Shown: one piece after another, positions 24,533-32,463 of the stretch
Layout: each line of letters starts with the position of its first letter
Position numbering within the stretch: position 1 is the first letter of the stretch
Assembly (NCBI RefSeq): GCF_000514815.1
Contig: NZ_AZWQ01000028.1
Coordinates: 28,037-92,036, forward strand
DNA from: Salinispora fenicalii
GTDB taxonomy: Bacteria > Actinomycetota > Actinomycetes > Mycobacteriales > Micromonosporaceae
Direction: 5' to 3'
DNA length: 64,000 nt
The notes under the pieces: model-generated
Database searches by the model: none
Told to the model about the DNA's origin: nothing
What the model saw: only the letters and a program-made list of their open reading frames with translations
Translations under genes and position numbers: made by a program

Positions 24533-27000
24533 CCGGCACCCGCCTGTCGCCACCGCAGCGCGTCCACATCCAACGTGGCGACGAGCCGCTCGGTGCCGTC
24601 AGCGCCGATCCGCCACAGTTGGGTGCCGTGCGGCAGCCGGGCACTGTCGACCTTGAACTCCGCCACGACATCGCTACTCTCGCCCGGCGCGAAGCCGTTG
24701 CCACGGAACGGCGGCCGTTCGATCACCCAGCCCTCCATGGCCCGCATCGCGGCTTCGCTCTGCCCGCCGTACGGGATGCGGTAGAGGCTCGGCCGAAACG
24801 CCGGCCACCGCAGTACGTAGATCTGCTCGGCACTCCGCTTGAAGGGGGAACCGGGGTAGCCCAGACCGAGCGCATCGTAGAGCTGAGCCGGGGTGTTCAG
24901 GTGTGCCAGCTCGCCCGCCCGGTGCACGAATCCGGAGACACGGTCGTACCCCCGGTCGAGGTAGTAGGCGAGCTGGCTGGTGGCCACCGCCTTCTGCATC
25001 AGGACGGGGCTCGTGGACTCGGGGCTTGGCGGCCGGTCGGCCGGTGCGGATGGGTCGGCCGGCGCCGACGCGGCCGGTGCCGCCTCTGGCTCTGGCCGAT
25101 CCTCACCTAGGCCCACCTCCACCGCCCAGTTGGCGAGCCCGACGATCTGCTCGCCGGGCATCTTCGTACCGATCGGGGTTCCCGGGTTAACGGCGAACGA
25201 CCACGACCGGTCCGGCCAGCGCTGGATGAGCTGCACGAAGCGGACTTGGATGGTCTCGATGGTCCCGGCGGTGTGGTCGGCGAGCCGCTCCGGGGAGGTG
25301 TAGACGACCACGGACACCGATCCGTCCAGCTCCTCGGTCCGCCAGACGAACCCTGCCCCACCCGGCCGGCTACCCGGTGCCGAGTCGACTGCCACCGGAA
25401 GCAGCACCTGGGCAAGCAGCAGTGTCGACAGGAATGTGTCGGTGTTGCCGCTGGTGGCCGCCGTGGCCAGATCCGCCTCGACCGCGTTGGCCGGTTCGAA
25501 TTCCGGCGGCACGGAGGTGGGGCTCGGGGCAGGCGTCGAGGTCGGGGGTGGGGCCGGGGTCGGGGGTGGGTCACCTACTTCCGCCACGCTAATCCGCATC
25601 GTGGCCTCGACTGGATCGCCACCGACGCGGAGCACCGGGTTGCCGCCGATCGGAGCCGTGACGCCGCCGACCGGGGCCGTGACGCCGCCCGCTGGGACCG
25701 TGATCGTGTCACCGACGGGGTCCGCACCCGCCGCTACCGATATCGGTCTTGTCGCCGATATCTCGTCCGAGCTGGCGGCGGTCAGGTTCCGAGATTCGAC
25801 GACCGTCCCCTCGATCACTGTCGGAGGAGGAGTGCGCCGGGGTAGCGAACCGGAGCCCGGTTCGGCGATCGGGGTCGGCTCCGACTCCGCCGAGGTAGGC
25901 CGGGGCGGGGAGGGCGCTGCCGCCGCAGCAGTGCGGCGCGCGTACTGCCGTAGTGTCGCTGGGTCGGGCACCGGAAAGCGGACGGTCCGGGCCTCCTCTG
26001 CCGTCTGCGACGGAGCCAGCCCGTGTGCTGCCTCGTCGGGCGAGGCAGCACCGTCCTGGTTGACCCGGGTCGTGGCTCGGTCCGAGAACATCGGCGACGG
26101 GGCCGGCGACGGTTCGCTGGCCGGTCGGCGACGCGGGAACTGCTGGGCACCCCGAGTAAGGCGCGACGGTCGGACACTCCGCTCGTCTCGGTCGCTACGG
26201 CCCGCAGCCGGTTCGAAGAAAGACCGGCGGCTGGGGGGCTGCTCGGGGAGGTCCCGGGGTTGCCCTCGTGGGGGTGCGGCTCCGTCGGCGGGTTGGTGGC
26301 CAGGGCCTGGCCCGGCCGGGCGAGCCCGGGGGGCCACCGGTTCCCCACCGACGGCGCGGCCGGCGTCCATCACCGGCCGCCGAAGGGCGGCCGCACGCAG
26401 GTCGGCTGGGGTACGCAGCGACGCACCCGAAGACGACACGGAGGGGGACGGCCGCAGGGGGACGACTCCCTCGGGTGTTTGGCCAGCCCGCGGAGCGCGG
26501 TCCTGCCCGTTCACCCCGGCGGCCGGCTCCGCTTCCCGGCGTCCGAAGGGACGGGGTCGGAGGTAGGTCTCGTCGTGCTCCAGCCGGGCCCGAGTCCCCA
26601 TGGCGCGACCGGGCAGGCGGACATCGCCCCGGGAAAGCTGGGCTACATACCAGGCCGGCAGGTAGCCCTCGATGGGCAGGCCCGGGTTCACCGCCAGCCA
26701 CCACTCGTGGTTAGGCCAATGGTCGGCGAGCTCAGCATAGGCGGCTCGGCGGTTCGCGCCCGCGTGCTCACCGAGACAGGCGCGCAGCGCGGCGACCGAG
26801 GTGAACGCCAGCACATGGGTTCGGCCACCGGTGGTCCAGGTGCCCCAGTTCATCGGTGCCTGACCGGCCAGAGCCTGCGCGGAGACGGGTAGCAGCAGCT
26901 CCGTTTGGGCCAGGACACGGAAGTATCGTTGCTGGTCGTTGGCGCGCAATGCGTCACGCAACGTCACCTCCGCCTCGGTGGCCGGCTCCCAATCGGTCAA
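24529..27000 (-). CDS. tandem SseB-domain protein with unassigned C-terminal domain
   Basis: An 823-residue protein of three parts. Residues about 8-125 and about 503-635 are related SseB N-terminal-type domains; both contain a 'WP..W.AVNPG.PI' motif followed by a membrane-free helix. Between them is a 370-residue linker rich in Pro, Ala, Arg, Ser and Thr, with short VTAP-x-GG repeats. Residues about 668-823 form a separate domain: LAYYLDRGYDRVSGFVHR, YVLRWPAFRPSLYRIPYGG, then FAPGESSDVVAEFKVD. I do not recognise this domain. It has no signal peptide. The ATG at 27000 is followed by a normal acidic start. A four-base overlap couples it to the small downstream gene. Function unknown. Confidence 0.85.
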   Translation of the reverse strand: MTDWEPATEAEVTLRDALRANDQQRYFRVLAQTELLLPVSAQALAGQAPMNWGTWTTGGRTHVLAFTSVAALRACLGEHAGANRRAAYAELADHWPNHEWWLAVNPGLPIEGYLPAWYVAQLSRGDVRLPGRAMGTRARLEHDETYLRPRPFGRREAEPAAGVNGQDRAPRAGQTPEGVVPLRPSPSVSSSGASLRTPADLRAAALRRPVMDAGRAVGGEPVAPRARPAGPGPGHQPADGAAPPRGQPRDLPEQPPSRRSFFEPAAGRSDRDERSVRPSRLTRGAQQFPRRRPASEPSPAPSPMFSDRATTRVNQDGAASPDEAAHGLAPSQTAEEARTVRFPVPDPATLRQYARRTAAAAAPSPPRPTSAESEPTPIAEPGSGSLPRRTPPPTVIEGTVVESRNLTAASSDEISATRPISVAAGADPVGDTITVPAGGVTAPVGGVTAPIGGNPVLRVGGDPVEATMRISVAEVGDPPPTPAPPPTSTPAPSPTSVPPEFEPANAVEADLATAATSGNTDTFLSTLLLAQVLLPVAVDSAPGSRPGGAGFVWRTEELDGSVSVVVYTSPERLADHTAGTIETIQVRFVQLIQRWPDRSWSFAVNPGTPIGTKMPGEQIVGLANWAVEVGLGEDRPEPEAAPAASAPADPSAPADRPPSPESTSPVLMQKAVATSQLAYYLDRGYDRVSGFVHRAGELAHLNTPAQLYDALGLGYPGSPFKRSAEQIYVLRWPAFRPSLYRIPYGGQSEAAMRAMEGWVIERPPFRGNGFAPGESSDVVAEFKVDSARLPHGTQLWRIGADGTERLVATLDVDALRWRQAGAG

Positions 27001-27293
27001 GGCCAGCCCTCCTCCCGGCGATAGCGCATGCGTATGAGATACAACCTACAAGGTGCCACAAGATCACAACGGCCTGGCCGTACCGGATCGTTGCGAGCGA
27101 TAGCACCCCGCCTCGATACCGATACGATACGGAGTCGGTCGATGTCGCAGAACCCGTCGCACCCCCACTCGCCGCTTCTTCGGCGGCCACGCTCGCGTGG
27201 CTCGCACGGGGGGTGGGCAGGCCCAGACCCGCGGGTTCCAGGCCGAGGTTTGCGGGCCCGACAGGACCCGAGCCTTCCCAGGAAGAACAGTCC
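27001..27293. other. divergent promoter region
   Basis: 293 bases between the SseB-domain gene (minus) and the holin-like gene (plus). The left part is AT-richer (about 27020-27075), and three CGATAC copies occur at about 27112-27132. No gene is supported. Confidence 0.4.
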
Positions 27294-27698
27294 GTGGCAG
27301 CATTCTCCGCCATGGGTTTCCTGAAAGGGCTCTTGATCCGGTTAGGCACCACAGCGGTCGCCTTCTGGCTGGCCACGCTCCTGATTCCGGGCATCACGCT
27401 GGATGCGAAGTCAGCCACCGAGACGGTCACCACGCTGATCCTCGTCGCCGCGATCTTCGGCGTCGTCAACGCGGTGCTCCAACCGATTATCAAAACCGTA
27501 GGCTGCGGCTTCTACCTCCTCACCCTCGGGTTGATCGCGCTGGTCGTCAACGGTCTGCTGTTCCTGCTGACCAGCTGGATCGCCGGTGAAGCCGGGCTGC
27601 CCTTCGACGTCGACGGGTTCTGGCCGGCCGCCGTCCTCGGCGCACTCTTCGTCGGCGTGGTCACCTGGCTACTCGGAGCCATCTTCGACCGCGACTAG
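27294..27698 (+). CDS. phage holin family IV-like small membrane protein
   Basis: A 134-residue protein with four hydrophobic segments: LGTTAVAFWLATLLIPGI, VTTLILVAAIFGVVNAVL, FYLLTLGLIALVVNGLLFLL and FWPAAVLGALFVGVVTWLLGAIF. The arrangement and the NAVLQPIIKTVG loop fit the superfamily IV 'mycobacterial 4-TMS' holin-like proteins, which are chromosomal and not evidence of a prophage. The GTG at 27294 has AGGAAG eight bases upstream; the ATG at 27312 has no ribosome site. Physiological role unknown, cytoplasmic membrane. Confidence 0.87.
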   Translation: MAAFSAMGFLKGLLIRLGTTAVAFWLATLLIPGITLDAKSATETVTTLILVAAIFGVVNAVLQPIIKTVGCGFYLLTLGLIALVVNGLLFLLTSWIAGEAGLPFDVDGFWPAAVLGALFVGVVTWLLGAIFDRD

Positions 27699-27832
27699 CC
27701 GCGTTGCCCCGGGCCCCGACTGGCACCCGCATCGGCCCGGCCCGGGGCATCGGCCCGCGCCCTCGACGACCGCCCCTGCCTTGATCCACGCGTTCCGCGT
27801 CGTCGACCTCGCCGGGGTTCGGGCAGCAGGAA

Positions 27833-27854
27833 GTTCAGCTTCGGTTCACATTGC
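27833..27854 (+). promoter_or_regulatory. PHO box (PhoP operator) upstream of phoX
   Basis: Two adjacent 11-base direct repeats, GTTCAGCTTCG and GTTCACATTGC, match the Streptomyces PHO-box unit (G-T-T-C-A in positions 1-5). They end 98 bases before the phoX start, with a TAGCCT hexamer about 28 bases further on. This predicts induction under phosphate limitation. Confidence 0.65.
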
Positions 27855-27952
27855 TGCACACTGAAGGCAATCGTCTCCTCCTAGCCTCCGGCGAGTACGC
27901 CTGCCATCCGCTGACCTCGGCGTACGCCATCGAAATCAGGAGGCTCCTCCAC

Positions 27953-30067
27953 ATGAGCGACCGTCCTCGGCTGCTCCCGCTGCTCGGCTCCATCCGCCAC
28001 GGCAGTCGTGACGCTATGACCTGTCTCTACCGGTGTGGTAACGCCTGTGACCACCCGGTGCCCAACACCTCGGACAACACCTACTTCGGCGACCTGGTGG
28101 ACGCCGAGGTGTCCCGCCGTGGCATGGTCCGCGCCGGCACGGTCGGTGCGCTGGTCCTGGGCTTCGGCGGCGCCGGGGCGCTTGCCGGCAGCGGCGCTGC
28201 TGCCGGCGCCACCTCCGCTCCGGTCACGCCGGAGGCGACCGAGTTCGCCGCCCCGCTCGGCGGGGTCGGCGACGGGAAGCTGACCTTCAAGCCGGTCCCA
28301 CCAAACACCCTGGACAGCTTCATCGTGCCGAACGGCTACGACCACTCGGTCGTCATCCGCTGGGGCGACGAGGTGGTACCGGGCGCACCCCCGTTCGATC
28401 TGCACAAGCAGACGGCCAAAGCGCAGGCCCAGCAGTTCGGCTACAACAACGACTTTGTCGGTGTGCTGCCGCTGGGCCGGAAGAAGGCCCTGCTCGTGGT
28501 CAACCACGAGTACACCGACGAGAACCTGATGTTCCCCGGGTTTACCGACGTGGACTCGCTTAGCGTCGAGCAGCTGAAGGTCGCGATGGCTGCGCACGGC
28601 ATGTCCGTGGTGGAGCTGGAGCGGGTACAGGGCACCGGGGAGTGGCGCCCGGTCAAGTCCGGTAAGCGGCCGTACAACCGCCGGGTGACCGCCTCGAAGA
28701 CGAAGTTCGAGCTGACCGGTCCGGCCGCCGGCTCGGAGTGGCTCAAGACCGCGGCTGACCCGAAGGGGCGCACGGCCATCGGCACGTTGAACAACTGCGC
28801 CGGCGGGGTAACCCCCTGGGGGACGGTGCTCTCCGGCGAGGAGAACTTCAACCAGTACTTCATCGGCGGCGACGGCGCGCCGGAGGAGCTGAAGCCGAAG
28901 CTGGCCCGGTACGGCGTCAACACCACCGACCGATACCCGAGCGGGAACCGGAAGTGGGACCGCGCCGACGAGCGCTTCGACCTGACCGAGCACCCACACG
29001 AGGCGCACCGGTTCGGATGGGTCGTCGAAATCGACCCGTACGACCCGGAGAGCCGGCCGCGTAAGCACACCGCGCTGGGCCGGTTCAAGCACGAGGGCGC
29101 GAACGTCATCGTGGCGAAGAGCGGGCACGTGGTCGCGTACATGGGCGACGACGAGCGGTTCGACTACCTCTACAAGTTCGTGTCGGAGAAGAAGTTCAAG
29201 CAGGGCAGCTCCTGGCGCGCGCGGGAGCACAACCTGACCCTGCTGGAGTCGGGCACCCTCTACGTCGCCAAGCTGGAATACACCAGCGCCGACGAGATCG
29301 ACGGCTCCGGTGAGCTTCCCAGCGACGGCGCGTTCAACGGCCGCGGTCGGTGGATCAAGCTGGTCAGTGGCAACCGCTCGTACGTCGAGGGTATGACCGC
29401 CGCCGAGGTGCTCACCTTCACCCGGCTCGCCGCGGACCAGGTCGGCGCGACCAAGATGGACCGGCCCGAGGATGTCGAGGCGAGCCTGCACACCGGCAAG
29501 GTGTATGTGGCGCTCACCAACAACTCCCGGCGTGGGGTCGACAGCAACCCGAAGGCGGACGAGGCCAACCCGCGTAACGCCAACCGCCACGGCCACGTGC
29601 TGGAGCTGGTCGAGAAGCACGGGGACAACTCTGCGGAGAAGTTCACCTGGTCGCTGCCGATCGTCGCCGGCGACCCGGCGGACTCCTCGACCTACTTCGC
29701 CGGGTACGACAAGACGAAGGTCTCCCCGATCTCCTGCCCGGACAACCTCGCCTTCGACGCCACCGGCAACCTCTGGATCTCCACCGACGGCAACGCGCTG
29801 GGCAGCAATGACGGTCTCTTCGCGACACCGATCGAAGGCCCGGAGCGCGGCCACCTGAGGCAGTTCCTCACCGTGCCCATCGGCGCGGAGACCTGCGGCC
29901 CGTTCATCACCGGGGACAACCGCTCGGTCTTCGTGGCGGTGCAGCACCCGGGGGAGATCTCCGGCGCCTCAATCGAGAACCCCGCCTCCACCTGGCCGGA
30001 CGGCGACTACGCCAAGCCAGGTGTAGTGGTCACCTGGCGCCTGGATGGCGGCCCGATCGGTAGCTGA
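27953..30067 (+). CDS. phoX: PhoX family alkaline phosphatase, Tat-exported
   Basis: A 704-residue PhoX-type phosphatase releasing phosphate from organic esters outside the cell. An unusually long N-terminal region (about 1-53, with CLYRCGNACDHP) precedes the twin-arginine motif SRRGMVRAGTVGALVLGFGGAG. This is typical of actinobacterial PhoX. The body contains VNHEYTDE, GTLNNCAGGVTPWGTVLSGEEN and the late SCPDNLAFDATGNLWISTDGN segments that carry metal and phosphate ligands in the family. The ATG at 27953 follows AGGAGG. The PHO box upstream fits control by PhoR-PhoP. A convergent hairpin ends the unit. Confidence 0.94.
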   Translation: MSDRPRLLPLLGSIRHGSRDAMTCLYRCGNACDHPVPNTSDNTYFGDLVDAEVSRRGMVRAGTVGALVLGFGGAGALAGSGAAAGATSAPVTPEATEFAAPLGGVGDGKLTFKPVPPNTLDSFIVPNGYDHSVVIRWGDEVVPGAPPFDLHKQTAKAQAQQFGYNNDFVGVLPLGRKKALLVVNHEYTDENLMFPGFTDVDSLSVEQLKVAMAAHGMSVVELERVQGTGEWRPVKSGKRPYNRRVTASKTKFELTGPAAGSEWLKTAADPKGRTAIGTLNNCAGGVTPWGTVLSGEENFNQYFIGGDGAPEELKPKLARYGVNTTDRYPSGNRKWDRADERFDLTEHPHEAHRFGWVVEIDPYDPESRPRKHTALGRFKHEGANVIVAKSGHVVAYMGDDERFDYLYKFVSEKKFKQGSSWRAREHNLTLLESGTLYVAKLEYTSADEIDGSGELPSDGAFNGRGRWIKLVSGNRSYVEGMTAAEVLTFTRLAADQVGATKMDRPEDVEASLHTGKVYVALTNNSRRGVDSNPKADEANPRNANRHGHVLELVEKHGDNSAEKFTWSLPIVAGDPADSSTYFAGYDKTKVSPISCPDNLAFDATGNLWISTDGNALGSNDGLFATPIEGPERGHLRQFLTVPIGAETCGPFITGDNRSVFVAVQHPGEISGASIENPASTWPDGDYAKPGVVVTWRLDGGPIGS

Positions 30068-30102
30068 CCTCTCAGCTCCCCCTCGGTCCCCTCCGGGCGC
30101 GG

Positions 30103-30136
30103 ACGGGCCCTCTCCCCAGCGTGGGTGAGGGCCCGT
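30103..30136. terminator. terminator between convergent phoX and iclR genes
   Basis: A 10-bp stem ACGGGCCCTC/GAGGGCCCGT (30103-30112 and 30127-30136), extended inward by CCC/GGG after a mismatch. It starts 35 bases after the phoX stop and probably serves both genes. Confidence 0.72.
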
Positions 30137-30174
30137 TCCCCGTTACCCCCGATCCACCCACCCACCGCATCCGG

Positions 30175-30957
30175 TCAGGTGTCGTGGACGAGGCAATCGG
30201 CGATGCTCCGGGCGGTGGCGAGCAGCTTCGCCCGAACGACCCGGGCGGAGGTCATCATCTCGCTGGCCGGCAAGGCACAGGCGAGCGCCACCCGGCGCTC
30301 CACGTCCTTGTCGGCGTTCACCAACACCGCCGCGCAGGCCACTCCCGGCCGGTACTGCCCCAGTTCCAGCTGCATCCCCCGCCGCTCGCCAGCCGCGAGG
30401 TCGGCCTCGAACGCCTCGATGGTGGTCAGCGTCCCGGTGGTGAATGGACGCATGCCATTCTCCCGCAAGTAGCGCAGCCGCTGTTCGGTCGTGAGCGTCG
30501 CGAGCAGCGCCTTACCGAGCGCGGTGGCGTGCGCCCCCTCGTCGAAACCGGGAACCAGGTCCTCCAGGTAGGGGGAGCGTGGGCCTTCGGTGGCGGCCGT
30601 AATGGCGATCTGGCCACCGATGAACCGGCCCAGGAAGTGGCTGTACCCGGTGTCGAGGACGGCCCGCCGCAGGGACTCCCCGACCGCCGGCGGCCCGCGG
30701 AAGGCGCTGACCAGCTCGCGGTAGCGGTCGGCTATCTCCAAGCCCACGATGTACGTGCCGTCCTCGCGCCGGATCACATAACCCTCGTACGCCAGGGTGC
30801 GGACGAGGTGGTAGGTGGTTGCCACGGTTAGCTCGCACCGTCGCGCGATCTGTTTGACGGTCAGCCCTTTCGGGGCACGACCGACTGATTCGAGCACTCG
30901 TAGCGCACGGGACACGCTTCGGATGAGATCCGAAGGTTCCGCCAAGGGGTCGCGCAC
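30175..30957 (-). CDS. IclR family transcriptional regulator
   Basis: A 260-residue regulator with an N-terminal winged helix-turn-helix (about 12-75, GLTVKQIARRCELTVATTYHLVRTL) and a C-terminal IclR effector domain. The latter includes GFDEGAHATALGKALLATL and the late GVACAAVLVNAD segment. GTG 30957 is preferred because GGAGG lies five bases before it; the GTG at 30963 overlaps that site. No catabolic gene is adjacent; the nearest genes are phoX and a prenyl synthase, so the target is unknown. IclR proteins often repress themselves. Confidence 0.92.
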   Translation of the reverse strand: MRDPLAEPSDLIRSVSRALRVLESVGRAPKGLTVKQIARRCELTVATTYHLVRTLAYEGYVIRREDGTYIVGLEIADRYRELVSAFRGPPAVGESLRRAVLDTGYSHFLGRFIGGQIAITAATEGPRSPYLEDLVPGFDEGAHATALGKALLATLTTEQRLRYLRENGMRPFTTGTLTTIEAFEADLAAGERRGMQLELGQYRPGVACAAVLVNADKDVERRVALACALPASEMMTSARVVRAKLLATARSIADCLVHDT

Positions 30958-31040
30958 AACCACCTCCGCAGCCGGGGGCTTACACCATATGAAATACAGG
31001 ACCGGTCGGAAACGCCTGTTCGGGTAGAGAACACCAGATC

Positions 31041-31081
31041 GTCATCCACCGCTAGTGATGAGATGGTCACTTTCGGATGAC
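31041..31081. repeat. nested inverted repeat
   Basis: Outer arms GTCATCC/GGATGAC (31041-31047 and 31075-31081) enclose inner arms AGTGA/TCACT (31054-31058 and 31067-31071). It lies between the iclR start and the prenyl synthase stop. It could be an operator, or an RNA hairpin ending the prenyl synthase message. Confidence 0.4.
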
Positions 31082-31253
31082 ATTGAGGAGTTTGGACCCC
31101 GAAACCGACCGGCGCCGGGGACGCCGGCTCCCCGGGACACCACCACTGGTTCAATGGATGCGTCAGCCGAACCGGGAGGCTGCAGCCAGACCCGAGCTGC
31201 GGCAGCCAGACCGGGACACCGCAGCCAGTCCGTGAACTGGTCGCGCAGATACG

Positions 31254-32324
31254 TCAGCTGGTCCGGTCCGCGATCTGGTCGCAGAGAAGTTCGAGCGCCT
31301 GCCGGGCCGGGCCCCACGGCAACGGCGCAAGTTGCGCGCGCGCCTGCTCAGCGCGGCTACGGACCGTCTCCCGGGCCCGCTTCAACGCCGGGCTCTCCCG
31401 GAGCAGTCCGAGCGCCTCGGCGTGCAGGTCATCATCGGTCAGCGGGCCGACCGCCAGGACTTCCCGGAGCCGCACCGACGAGGCATCAGCGTCGTCCGAG
31501 GCGAGGGCATACAGCACGGGAAGGGTGGGGATACCCTCGCGGAGATCAGTCCCGGGCGTCTTGCCGGAGCGCTCCGCCTCACTGGAGATGTCCAACAGGT
31601 CGTCCGAGAGCTGGAAGGCGACCCCGATCGTCTCGCCGTAACCGGCCAGCGCCTCAGTATGCGTCGGACTAGCCCCGCTGAACATCCCACCGAACCGGGC
31701 CGCGGTAGCGATCAATGAACCGGTCTTCTCGGCGATCACGTGCAGGTGGTGCGCCACCGGATCTACCCCGGGACGCGGCCCCACAGTCTCCGCGATCTGG
31801 CCGTGCACCAACCGGGCAAAGGTCCGCGCCTGCAGTCGGACAGCTTCGGTGCCCAGGTCGGCGGAGATATCCGCGGCGCGGGCAAAGAGATAGTCACCGA
31901 CCAGAATGGCCACCGAGTTCGTCCACCGCGAGTTGGCGCTCGGGGCACCTCGACGCACCAGCGCCTCGTCCATGACATCGTCGTGGTAGAGCGTGGCCAG
32001 GTGGGTGAGCTCCACCACCACAGCGGCCGGCACCACCTCTTCCCGAGTCGGATCCCCGAACTGGGCGCCGAGCGCCACCAGCAACGGGCGGAACCGCTTG
32101 CCACCGGCCTCAAGGAGGTGCCGGGCGGCCTCAGTGACGAACGGATCGGCGCTGACGACATCGTCCCGCAGCGCAGCCTCGACCCCCGCCAGCACTTGAA
32201 GCGCCGAATCCGGGAGCCCCGCGTCGGCTGGATGCAACCCGACGGCACCCCACTGACCCGCACCGCCCCGGCCGGAACGACTACCCACGCCGGTGGCACC
32301 CGAAAGCTTGTCAGCCGGATTCAC
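31254..32324 (-). CDS. polyprenyl diphosphate synthase
   Basis: A long-chain trans-prenyl transferase of about 356 residues. It has GGKRFRPLL near the substrate site, the first Asp-rich motif HDDVMDE (DDxxD) and the second DDLLDISSE, here DDxxD as well. Length and motifs fit heptaprenyl to nonaprenyl synthases that make the menaquinone side chain. Its position beside complex I and quinone genes supports that job, though chain length cannot be read by eye. GTG 32324 follows GGGAGG at four bases; ATG 32339 has no ribosome site but would add five residues. A terminator separates it from nuoN. Confidence 0.92.
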   Translation of the reverse strand: MNPADKLSGATGVGSRSGRGGAGQWGAVGLHPADAGLPDSALQVLAGVEAALRDDVVSADPFVTEAARHLLEAGGKRFRPLLVALGAQFGDPTREEVVPAAVVVELTHLATLYHDDVMDEALVRRGAPSANSRWTNSVAILVGDYLFARAADISADLGTEAVRLQARTFARLVHGQIAETVGPRPGVDPVAHHLHVIAEKTGSLIATAARFGGMFSGASPTHTEALAGYGETIGVAFQLSDDLLDISSEAERSGKTPGTDLREGIPTLPVLYALASDDADASSVRLREVLAVGPLTDDDLHAEALGLLRESPALKRARETVRSRAEQARAQLAPLPWGPARQALELLCDQIADRTS

Positions 32325-32419
32325 CACGCCTCCCACCATGCCACACCAGTACCGTCAGCCCCGGGCGGGGATAACCCAAAGGGCGCACCGAATGCGTCCA
32401 TGACCTCTGAGAACAGCCC

Positions 32420-32452
32420 CGGGGCCGGCACGGAGGTCACGTGCCGGCCCCG
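32420..32452 (-). terminator. terminator of the nuo operon
   Basis: A perfect 12-bp stem (32420-32431 and 32441-32452) with a 9-base loop, beginning 12 bases past the nuoN stop codon. Confidence 0.85.
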
Positions 32453-32463
32453 AACTAGCGGTG

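Noticed and set aside
25436..26566. 376-codon plus-strand frame opposite the SseB-domain gene
   Set aside because: It mirrors the low-complexity linker and has no independent start signal or domain.
27294..27698. Prophage sign from the holin-like protein
   Set aside because: No other phage gene is near, and this holin superfamily is common as a chromosomal gene in actinobacteria.
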